Positions 1 to 6,207 of a stretch of DNA of 12,354 nucleotides are shown piece by piece. The stretch is taken from assembly GCA_964556655.1 (NCBI GenBank), contig CAZKWY010000019.1:1-12354 (forward strand). The letters run 5' to 3'. This DNA is from CAZKWY01 sp964556655 (GTDB lineage Bacteria; Patescibacteriota; Minisyncoccia; Portnoybacterales; UBA2143). Made by a program: the position numbers and the translations under genes. Positions within the stretch are counted from its first letter, which is position 1, and each line of letters starts with the position of its first letter. Under the pieces are notes generated by a model, which was not told the origin of the DNA, did no database searches, and saw only the letters and a program-made list of their open reading frames with translations.

Positions 1-54
1 TCAGCCCCGCCGGTCGCGGCGAGGGAAGAGGAAGGAGAAGGCCACGAAGACCAG
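1..54 (-). other. High-GC tail not matching the adjacent 23S gene (probable chimeric contig end)
   Basis: Reading the minus strand, the sequence stops resembling 23S rRNA right after the conserved GGATGCCTTGGC block. The expected conserved GGCGATGAAGGACG-type segment is absent. What follows is about 70% G+C in an otherwise AT-rich window. One minus-strand frame is open to a TGA at bases 1-3, and nearly every codon ends in G or C; it would encode a hydrophobic stretch followed by Arg/Asp-rich residues, like the C-terminus of a membrane protein from a high-GC bacterium. I infer a chimeric join. A very divergent 23S insertion is the less likely alternative. Confidence 0.55.
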
Positions 55-91
55 GCCAAGGCATCCTTCATAAGCCCTTGAGTACCACTAA
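55..91 (-). rRNA. rrl: 23S ribosomal RNA, 5' end only
   Basis: On the minus strand this reads GTACTCAAGGGCTTATGAAG followed by GATGCCTTGGC, which matches the conserved start of bacterial 23S rRNA (AAGGGC...GGTGGATGCCTTGGC). Counting back from GGATGCC by comparison with E. coli places the mature 5' end near base 91. Only about 37 nt are recognisable, because similarity stops at base 55. The gene is separated from the 16S by about 4.35 kb containing protein genes, and it is preceded by its own candidate promoter and a terminator. Confidence 0.7.
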
Positions 92-121
92 TAATATAGA
101 CCAATGCAGTAATATACCTGC

Positions 122-146
122 CCAACTTTTTAAATATTAAAGTTGG
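122..146. repeat. Inverted repeat upstream of 23S
   Basis: Perfect 8-bp arms CCAACTTT (122-129) and AAAGTTGG (139-146) surround a 9-nt AT-only loop. The repeat lies between the candidate 23S promoter and the mature 23S 5' end. It could fold in the 23S leader transcript or act as a protein site. No U-run follows on the minus strand, so it is not an obvious terminator. Confidence 0.5.
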
Positions 147-173
147 TATAGATATTAATTTTTCAAAGATCAA
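145..173 (-). promoter_or_regulatory. Candidate promoter for the 23S rRNA
   Basis: On the minus strand TTGATC (168-173) and TATACC (145-150) are separated by exactly 17 bp, each matching the sigma-70 consensus at 4 of 6 positions. A start would fall near base 138, giving a leader of about 45 nt before the 23S. Its position just after a strong terminator supports independent transcription of the 23S. The hexamers are only moderate, and the -10 box overlaps the inverted repeat. Confidence 0.35.
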
Positions 174-180
174 GCCAATC

Positions 181-209
181 AAAAAGACCGCCGAGAAAGC
201 GGTCTTTTT
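181..209. terminator. Bidirectional intrinsic terminator between the MscS-like gene and 23S
   Basis: AAAAAGACCGC (181-191) and GCGGTCTTTTT (199-209) form a perfect 11-bp stem with a 7-nt loop. The GC core GACCGC is followed by five T residues on either strand, so it can terminate transcription both ways. On the minus strand it sits about 130 nt after the MscS-like stop codon and upstream of the 23S promoter, insulating the two units. Confidence 0.85.
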
Positions 210-342
210 GGCAAAAACAAACTAAATCTGCCAGTCATCAGCCGCTTTCTATTATTCTTAATCTACTTGTTCTTCTCATAGCTAAGTAATATATTATATT
301 CCCAGCTATTGCTTGTCAATAGCCAGATAATAATATCTTTTT

Positions 343-1026
343 TTATTCTCCTGAGAGGTCTTTCTTGAGCCTGTTAAGCATCTGAACAGCCAAATCTTTT
401 CCGCCTAGACCAAAAGCCAGGCCAGCGCTGATAGCCAACGCGGCTACTAAGCCAGTAAAGAGGGTCTGAATCAAGGAAGGAACGATGCCCAATTGCAGCA
501 AAGCGGCAAGAAAGGCAAAAACTAAAACAGCCCACTTTGTTAAACCGGCTAGAAAGTCAGCCGCTCCCAATCCTGCTGTTTCCACACTGGCCTTAACAAG
601 GCGATGGAGGGAATTAGCAATCAGCACTGCAGCAAGAAGGATCAAAACAGCTACTATCAGCTGGGGAATGTAGAATAAAACTCTCTTTAAAAAATCTGTC
701 ACCTGAGGCAAGCCAAGAATATCTGTCGCTGACATCAAAAAGACAACAATGAAGAACCATTTCACTAGTTCTCCAACAAAATTACCTGAATCCAACCTCA
801 TGTTGGCTCTTTCTAGACTCTTTTTGAAGCCGATTTTTTCCAATACCTGGTCAACCCGTAAAGTACGAATAATTTGCGCGGATAAACGACCCAAAAAAGC
901 TGCTATCAACCAACCAATAACAAAAATTATAACCGCTCCTAACAAACGGGGCAAAAAGTCAACAAAACCATACCACAGCGTTTGCATAGAGCCAGAGACT
1001 ATCTCTGTCCAAGTCTGAACGCCCAT
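343..1026 (-). CDS. TM-helix-repeat membrane protein, mechanosensitive-channel-like
   Basis: A 227-residue integral membrane protein, probably a small channel-like protein of the conserved TM-helix (PF05552, CmpX/YkuT-like) group related to MscS pore regions. I see about five hydrophobic segments, near residues 24-46, 88-106, 118-140, 162-180 and 186-208. The last one, Gly/Ala-rich and ending in FGLGGKDLA, resembles the MscS TM3 pore helix and its FGLGG hinge. It lacks the cytoplasmic beta domain and cage of true MscS, ending about 18 residues after that motif. The start is fixed by an excellent ribosome binding site (AAAGGAGGTGA, 1034-1044). The gene lies between the guaB terminator and the bidirectional terminator, so it is probably transcribed alone. 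Family assignment is good; gating or substrate cannot be read from sequence. Confidence 0.8.
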   Translation of the reverse strand: MGVQTWTEIVSGSMQTLWYGFVDFLPRLLGAVIIFVIGWLIAAFLGRLSAQIIRTLRVDQVLEKIGFKKSLERANMRLDSGNFVGELVKWFFIVVFLMSATDILGLPQVTDFLKRVLFYIPQLIVAVLILLAAVLIANSLHRLVKASVETAGLGAADFLAGLTKWAVLVFAFLAALLQLGIVPSLIQTLFTGLVAALAISAGLAFGLGGKDLAVQMLNRLKKDLSGE

Positions 1027-1033
1027 TTTTTTC

Positions 1034-1044
1034 TCACCTCCTTT
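1034..1044 (-). promoter_or_regulatory. Extended Shine-Dalgarno of the MscS-like gene
   Basis: AAAGGAGGTGA lies 7 nt upstream of the ATG and is fully complementary to the 16S 3' end at 4445-4455. It is the only full-strength, well-spaced Shine-Dalgarno in the window; most other genes have none. Confidence 0.85.
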
Positions 1045-1167
1045 CCTTGTGCCGCAAACAAACTTCTGCCAGATTTACAAGTTTCGCAAAAACTAGCAAA
1101 AGCAAACCTTGAGCGGCTATTTTAAATTAATACTATTCTTTATCCTAAATTACTTTTATTTTAACAT

Positions 1168-1191
1168 AAAAAAACCACAGTTAACTTGTGG
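1168..1191 (-). terminator. Intrinsic terminator downstream of guaB
   Basis: On the minus strand CCACA and TGTGG (1187-1191 and 1175-1179) form a stem with loop AGTTAAC, which can tighten by internal GTTAAC pairing. Seven U residues (1174-1168) follow directly. It lies about 37 nt after the guaB stop and separates guaB from the MscS-like gene. Confidence 0.75.
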
Positions 1192-1227
1192 ATAAACAAA
1201 AAATAGACAACGGATTTAATTTAAGAG

Positions 1228-2751
1228 CTAATCTTTTTCTAAAACTCCTTCCATTTGCTTGATAATAACATTATGGGCAGACCCCTCTTGAATGGCAGCA
1301 GGAGAGACAGAAACTAATCTAGCTTTTTTATGAAACTCCTTAATAGTCGAAACCCCGCAATTGCACATTGTAGACTTAATTTTGCCAACTATCTTCTTAA
1401 TATTCTTGTCCAGCCTTCCCGCATAAGGCACGTAGGCGTCTACCCCCTCTTCAAACTGAAGCTCTTTTTTGCTGCCTCTGCTTCTCTCGCTGTATCTTTG
1501 CCAATTCCTAGCTCTTTCTGATCCTTCGCCCCAATATTCTTTAACATAATTTCCTTTGAAGTTTATGATTTGTCCCGGGCTTTCATCAAAGCGAGCAAAC
1601 CATCGTCCCATCATAACGAAATCGGCACCCATGGCTAAAGCCAGATTAATGTGATAATCCTGGCCTACTCCACCGTCAGCACAAAGAGGAATATATGTGC
1701 CAGTCTTGGAAAAATATTTATCCCGGGCCCTAGCCACTTCTGTTAAAGCACTGGGCTGACCTCGTCCGATTCCCTTTTGCTCCCGAGTAATGCAAATAGA
1801 GCCTCCGCCAATGCCAATTTTAACAAAATCAGCGCCCGCCTCAGCCAAATACTGAAAAGCTTTTTGATCAACAATATTGCCCGCGCCGACTAACACCTTG
1901 GAGCTGTATTCTTTTTTGATAAACCAAAGCGCTTCTTTTTGCCACCAATTAAAACCGTCTGATGAATCAAGGCACAGGATATCAGCCTCCGCCTCTATCA
2001 GAGCAGGCGCTCTTTCCCTATAGTCCCAAGTATTAATAGCCGCTCCTGCCATTAATCTTTTTTTGTTATCAACCAATTCATAAGGATTAGCCCTATGCTC
2101 ATTATAGTCTTTTCTAAAAACTAAATATTTTAGCTTTCCTGATTTGCTAATGATGGGCAAAGAATTAAGCTTATGAGCCCAAATCAAATCGTTAGCTTTT
2201 TCTAAATCAATCCCCTCTTTAGCGTAAACCAAAGAAGGAAGAGAAGTCATAAATTTTGCTATTTTTTCTTTCCAATCGCATTTATCCAAACGATAATCGC
2301 GACTAGTTAAAACACCCATTAATTTGCCTGAAGGAGATCCGTCGTCAGTCACTGCGATAGTAGAATGGCCAGTTTTTTCGATCAAATCAACCGCATCGGA
2401 AATAGTGTCAACCGGCCGCAAATTAGAATCGCTAATCACAAAACCCGCTTTAAACTTTTTCACCTTTCTAATCATCTCTGCTTGTTTTTCTATTGGCTGA
2501 GAGCAATAAATAAAAGAAAGCCCTCCTTGCCGGGCCAACGCGATAGCTAATTCAGAACCAGAGACTGCCTGCATGGCAGCCGAAACTAGAGGGGTATTAA
2601 GTTGCAAGATAGATTTCTTATTCCTCTTAAATTTTACCAGCGGCGTCTTTAAATCAACATTATCAGCAATGTGCTTTTTCTCAGTTAAATTAGGTAATAA
2701 TAGAAATTCAGAAAAAGTTTGCGACGGCGCTTTGCCAATTAACTCCGACAT
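1228..2751 (-). CDS. guaB: IMP dehydrogenase, Tritrichomonas foetus-like type, with CBS domains
   Basis: A 507-residue enzyme that oxidises IMP to XMP with NAD+, the first committed step of GMP synthesis. The (beta/alpha)8 barrel is interrupted by a CBS pair at about residues 110-215. Visible catalytic features are DSSDGFN (Asp262), GIGGGSICITREQKG with the active-site Cys320, and the mobile flap WGEGSERARNWQRY with the Arg419-Tyr420 dyad. The motifs SICITREQKGIGRGQ, FARFEE/FARFDESP and STMCNCG match, from memory, the divergent T. foetus IMPDH (Cys319, Arg418/Tyr419) far better than typical bacterial GuaB (GPGSICTTR). The ATG lacks a Shine-Dalgarno. It starts 55 nt after tRNA-Ile and is probably cotranscribed with it; a terminator follows. 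It ends in TAG. No other purine genes are in the window. Confidence 0.95.
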   Translation of the reverse strand: MSELIGKAPSQTFSEFLLLPNLTEKKHIADNVDLKTPLVKFKRNKKSILQLNTPLVSAAMQAVSGSELAIALARQGGLSFIYCSQPIEKQAEMIRKVKKFKAGFVISDSNLRPVDTISDAVDLIEKTGHSTIAVTDDGSPSGKLMGVLTSRDYRLDKCDWKEKIAKFMTSLPSLVYAKEGIDLEKANDLIWAHKLNSLPIISKSGKLKYLVFRKDYNEHRANPYELVDNKKRLMAGAAINTWDYRERAPALIEAEADILCLDSSDGFNWWQKEALWFIKKEYSSKVLVGAGNIVDQKAFQYLAEAGADFVKIGIGGGSICITREQKGIGRGQPSALTEVARARDKYFSKTGTYIPLCADGGVGQDYHINLALAMGADFVMMGRWFARFDESPGQIINFKGNYVKEYWGEGSERARNWQRYSERSRGSKKELQFEEGVDAYVPYAGRLDKNIKKIVGKIKSTMCNCGVSTIKEFHKKARLVSVSPAAIQEGSAHNVIIKQMEGVLEKD

Positions 2752-2806
2752 AAAGAGCGTTAATTTTTTACAGATAATCTGATGGAAGAATAGAAAATGA
2801 TGTTTG

Positions 2807-2880
2807 TGGGCGACTCAGGATTCGAACCTGAGACCTCGTCTTTATCAGAGACGCGCTCTAACCAACTGAGCTAGTCGCCC
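2807..2880 (-). tRNA. tRNA-Ile (anticodon GAU)
   Basis: A complete cloverleaf can be drawn on the minus strand: acceptor GGGCGAC/GTCGCCC, D-arm GCTC/GAGC, anticodon stem CGTCT/AGACG with loop CTGATAA (anticodon GAT at 2844-2846), and T-arm TCAGG-TTCGAAT-CCTGA. The discriminator base is A (2807). CCA is not encoded, so it must be added after transcription. tRNA-Ile(GAU) is the usual rRNA-spacer tRNA, but here it lies about 1.56 kb after the 16S, behind a terminator and with its own candidate promoter. Confidence 0.97.
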
Positions 2881-2896
2881 TTGTTCCAGTAAAAAC

Positions 2897-2925
2897 AATA
2901 TAACAAAAAAACACTTGTCCTAGCA
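2897..2925 (-). promoter_or_regulatory. Candidate promoter for tRNA-Ile and guaB
   Basis: On the minus strand TTGCTA and TTATAT (2898-2903) are 17 bp apart, and the overlapping TATATT (2897-2902) is an alternative -10. Initiation would fall near 2890, just before the tRNA 5' end at 2880. The -35 region overlaps the preceding terminator hairpin. The hexamers are moderate, but position relative to the tRNA supports the call. Confidence 0.45.
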
Positions 2926-2929
2926 AGTG
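2905..2929 (-). terminator. Intrinsic terminator upstream of tRNA-Ile
   Basis: On the minus strand CACTTG (2929-2924) and CAAGTG (2917-2912) form a 6-bp stem with a 6-nt loop, followed directly by a run of U residues (2911-2905). It would end a transcript arriving from the 16S/pseudogene region before tRNA-Ile. Confidence 0.75.
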
Positions 2930-3137
2930 ATCCCTTGTTTCGCATAGAAAATCCGCAACGTCTATTCCGGCCCACCCGCATGGCTATGCGATTTGAGCAA
3001 TTTCCTAGGTACCATCCATCGCCTATCAAAACTGTAGCATACAAATCCTCCTCTGAACAACCGCATCAATGATTGCTTTTTCTTCCGCGCACTCTCATAA
3101 ATTGAGAATGCAGTTTGATTGTGAAGTGCTTTTCTGA
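2930..3137 (-). other. Intergenic region with competing hairpins, no assignable gene
   Basis: Just upstream of the terminator, CGCATAG (2990-2984 as transcribed) can pair with CTATGCG (2947-2941), or an overlapping short hairpin CGCAT-AGCC-ATGCG (2990-2977) can form instead. A Shine-Dalgarno-like GGAGGA precedes an ATG near 3040, but that frame closes after four codons. One minus-strand frame stays open for roughly 70 codons into the tRNA gene without a usable start. I recognise no protein or known RNA family. A decayed gene or an untranslated RNA are both possible. Confidence 0.3.
3053..3074. repeat. Direct repeat, copy B (left of the pseudogene)
   Basis: CTGAACAA-CCGCATCAATGATT on the plus strand matches copy A at 3951-3976 except for a 4-nt gap (GACA) and one substitution. 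The two copies flank the segment holding the decayed membrane-protein gene in the same orientation. This could reflect an old insertion duplication or recombination scar. Confidence 0.45.
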
Positions 3138-3894
3138 TTATTCAATAAATCTAAAATTAGACAAAACTTGATTAAGCGTAGGATGCGGAAATGAAGAATC
3201 ATAATAATAAGGATTTGAAGATAAAATAAATACTAAATTATTTTTTTGAGTTGCTAAAAAATATGTAGGAACAACATTTTCACCAATATATTCAACCCAT
3301 TCTACTCCGTTTATTTTCATCTCTTTCTTTTGATAGCTATCTCCAAACCAGTACTTATCATAAATATCTTTTTCGCCTGCCTGACCAATAAACTCATTTA
3401 ATGATGCGCCTGATTCGTTTTCAATAACTATTAAATTCACTTCTACTCGTAATTGTTCGTGAGGAACTTTATTTGAAGTGGCTTTTTCAGATTCAGGGCT
3501 AATAAACTGTTTATTTACCAATAGCCTTTCCCAAAATGGCCAACCGTTGAAATAATGTCCACTTTCATTGCTTTTTGAACCATCCTCGAATTTCCATTTC
3601 TCTGGATAATCTACTTCAAATTCATAATTTTCATTTCGATAAGTTTTCCAATCTATCTAATCGATAAAATTACTTCCATCTTGCCCTATTCCTTGATATC
3701 GTACGCCCTCTTGATTCTCCGAAGCTTGCTGTTCAAACGTCCCTATCTGCTCCTCTTTGGTAGCAATTCTATTTTGCCAATACCAATAAGCGTTACTGAT
3801 AATTAACAATACAGTAATCAAAATAAAAACCCACGAACGCAAAAAAAAATTTGCTCGACTTTGAAGATGGAGTTAATTGATTCGGTTTTTTCAT
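3138..3894 (-). pseudogene. Decayed gene for a membrane-anchored extracytoplasmic protein (frameshift plus in-frame TAG)
   Basis: Two pieces read as one former gene of about 250 codons. From the ATG at 3894 the frame encodes MKKPNQLTPSSKSSKFF, then enters a run of nine T (3849-3841). One T too many shifts it out of the frame that continues as RSWVFILITVLLIISNAYWYW, an obvious N-terminal membrane anchor. That frame runs to an in-frame TAG at 3657-3659 and resumes directly with IDWKTYRNENYEFEVDYPEKW and on to a TAA at 3138. The motif 'WKTYRNExYxFEVxYPxxW' is typical of small exported PsbP/DUF-like domains in CPR genomes (family from memory). Shorter pieces can start at TTG codons (3842 and 3521), but the continuous homology-like frame argues for decay. 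A homopolymer sequencing error, or slippage, could explain the first lesion but not the TAG. Confidence 0.7.
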
Positions 3895-4078
3895 CCATAC
3901 TTTTATTGGCAATGATGTAAAATTCTTTCTTTAAACTAAGCCGTTATTGCCTGAACAAGACACCGCATCAAAGATTAATGCCCTTTCCTAAATAATACCA
4001 GAAAGGACAGCAAGATAAAAAGTTAGCATGTGAATAAATATTTTTTAAATTATTGCAATCTTGTGCAGTTGTCCTACG
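3895..4078 (-). other. Non-coding spacer between the 16S trailer elements and the pseudogene
   Basis: AT-rich, with no open frame of note. A possible extended -10 (TGGTATTAT on the minus strand; TATTAT at 3997-3992) could drive the pseudogene, but no good -35 is present. Direct repeat copy A lies inside. Otherwise I see nothing. Confidence 0.4.
3951..3976. repeat. Direct repeat, copy A (right of the pseudogene)
   Basis: CTGAACAAGACACCGCATCAAAGATT on the plus strand, shown here as CTGAACAA-GACA-CCGCATCAAAGATT, pairs with copy B at 3053-3074. The spacing between copies is about 0.9 kb. Confidence 0.45.
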
Positions 4079-4111
4079 CTAGTTGTCTAAATCATAGATT
4101 TAGACAACTAG
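4079..4111. repeat. Perfect 15-bp-arm palindrome
   Basis: CTAGTTGTCTAAATC (4079-4093) and its exact complement (4097-4111) flank a 3-nt loop. No U-run follows on either strand, so it is not a standard terminator. It follows directly after the hairpin that closes structured element copy 1 and may be part of the same element. In the 16S trailer transcript it would form a stable hairpin or processing site. Confidence 0.85.
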
Positions 4112-4138
4112 CAATGCCCCGACTTTACTTCGGGACAA

Positions 4139-4215
4139 ACCGATATTTCGGGCTGTTCGGCCAACACCCTATGATTGAGTATGGGATTCCAAAAACTCAA
4201 TTATAATCAACACTC
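4139..4215 (-). repeat. Structured element copy 1 (stem-loop plus pseudoknot)
   Basis: As transcribed: GGAGTGTTGAT, then an 11-nt arm pairing 10/11 with a downstream arm across a loop containing TTGGAATCCC, then GGGTGTTGGCCGA, ACAGCCCG and AAATATCGG. GGG(T) can pair with (G)CCC while GGCCGA pairs with TCGG(UU), an interleaved H-type pseudoknot. A short hairpin TCCCGA-agtaaag-TCGGGG follows. Length (77 nt), loop and pseudoknot match copy 2, while the stem sequence differs with compensation. Family unknown; a REP/MITE-like mobile palindrome or a functional spacer RNA are both possible. Confidence 0.6.
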
Positions 4216-4237
4216 CTAGTTTTAGTATAAAAACTAG
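4216..4237. repeat. AT-rich hairpin between the two structured elements
   Basis: CTAGTTTT (4216-4223) and AAAACTAG (4230-4237) form a perfect 8-bp stem with a 6-nt loop. It lies directly upstream of copy 1 in the transcript. No U-run supports termination. Confidence 0.5.
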
Positions 4238-4252
4238 AAAGAAGATGTTTCT

Positions 4253-4277
4253 TAGCAACAATTAAAAGCGCCTGTTT
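4253..4277 (-). other. 16S processing stem, 3' (trailer) arm
   Basis: This 25-nt segment is complementary to the leader segment 6001-6025 over its whole length. There are 24 Watson-Crick pairs and one G-U pair, so base-paired precursor RNA loops out the entire 16S. Such leader/trailer helices are the classic RNase III substrate in rRNA maturation, and rnc lies in the same window. The 3' arm is about 170 nt beyond the mature 16S 3' end. Confidence 0.85.
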
Positions 4278-4318
4278 GCGGCTTGCTCTCGCCGAAGCTA
4301 TGGCAAGCTAAAGCAGGG

Positions 4319-4395
4319 GCCGATATTTAGGGCTACTCGGCCAATGCCCACAGGTTAAAGCGAGAATTCCTACGCTTCAACCTGTATCGACACCC
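4319..4395 (-). repeat. Structured element copy 2 (stem-loop plus pseudoknot)
   Basis: As transcribed: GGGGTGTCGAT, arm ACAGGTTGAAGCG, loop TAGGAATTCT, arm CGCTTTAACCTGT, then GGGCATTGGCCGA, GTAGCCCT and AAATATCGG followed by CC. The stem is 13 bp with one G-U. GGGC pairs with GCCC and GGCCGA with TCGGCC in a pseudoknot arrangement. Unlike copy 1, this copy lies inside the 16S processing stem, between the mature 3' end and the RNase III arm. A hairpin GCTTGC...GCAAGC follows it. Confidence 0.6.
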
Positions 4396-4444
4396 CAGAT
4401 AAATTGCCAAAATAATTTTGATAAAAAATCGACAAAATATCTAG

Positions 4445-5951
<1,507 letters not shown>

Positions 5952-6000
5952 AAAGTTTATCTGGTTGGAAAAACTCTTAATAAGTTAACCTGCTTTAAAA

Positions 6001-6025
6001 AAACAGGCGCTTTTAATTGTCGCTA
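6001..6025 (-). other. 16S processing stem, 5' (leader) arm
   Basis: Complementary to 4253-4277 over 25 nt with a single G-U pair. It lies about 50 nt upstream of the mature 16S 5' end, within the leader transcribed from the promoter at 6078-6106. Together the arms make a near-ideal RNase III double helix. Confidence 0.85.
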
Positions 6026-6061
6026 AATAAAGAGAAATTGCACTCTTGGATCTATTCATCT

Positions 6062-6072
6062 ATTAAAGAACA
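6062..6072 (-). promoter_or_regulatory. BoxA-like antitermination motif in the rRNA leader
   Basis: TGTTCTTTAAT on the minus strand resembles the boxA element (TGCTCTTTAACA in E. coli; TGTTCTTTGAAA-like in Gram-positives) bound by NusB/NusE. nusB is encoded in this window. The predicted start site is at or near the first base of the motif, so a complete boxA in RNA depends on the exact start. Call is tentative. Confidence 0.4.
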
Positions 6073-6077
6073 TTTCT

Positions 6078-6106
6078 ATCTTATCCAATTAAAAGAAACA
6101 TGTCAA
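6078..6106 (-). promoter_or_regulatory. 16S rRNA promoter
   Basis: On the minus strand TTGACA (6106-6101) is a perfect -35, followed by a 17-bp spacer and TAAGAT (6083-6078), a 5/6 match to the -10. Initiation is expected near 6071, giving a leader of about 120 nt. This is the best promoter in the window and suits a highly expressed rRNA gene. The nested palindrome ends 7 bp upstream of the -35. Confidence 0.85.
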
Positions 6107-6113
6107 CTCCTGC

Positions 6114-6204
6114 CCCCAAGGACTGTCATTCTAGGACAGTCCTTTTTTGACAGTCCTTGAAGGACTGTAATTTTAGGACTGTCCTAGAATGACAGTCCTT
6201 GGGG
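6114..6204. repeat. Nested 91-bp palindrome built from AAGGACTGTC half-sites
   Basis: Arms 6114-6142 and 6176-6204 are perfect 29-nt complements, and T6143/A6175 extends them to 30. Inside the loop is a second palindrome, ACAGTCCTT-G-AAGGACTGT (6150-6168). The motif AAGGACTGTC or its complement occurs six times, three in each orientation (near 6118, 6135, 6149, 6160, 6175, 6191). Its right end is 3 bp from the trmD stop codon and its left end 7 bp from the 16S -35 box. On the plus strand the left part also forms a hairpin with a U-run. On the minus strand no U-run follows, so it is not a normal terminator for trmD. Confidence 0.9.
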
Positions 6205-6207
6205 AGA

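Noticed and set aside
2941..3040. HicA-toxin-like reading (…GDGWYL…) on the minus strand near 3010
   Set aside because: Only a short DGWYL resemblance; no GSH or C-terminal HicA motifs follow and there is no start codon.
4079..4111. Palindrome as an intrinsic terminator of the 16S transcript
   Set aside because: No U-run follows on the minus strand; the next sequence is CGTAGGAC.
6114..6204. Short CRISPR-like array from repeated AAGGACTGTC
   Set aside because: The units are in alternating orientation, about 10 nt long and without regular spacers; this is a nested palindrome.
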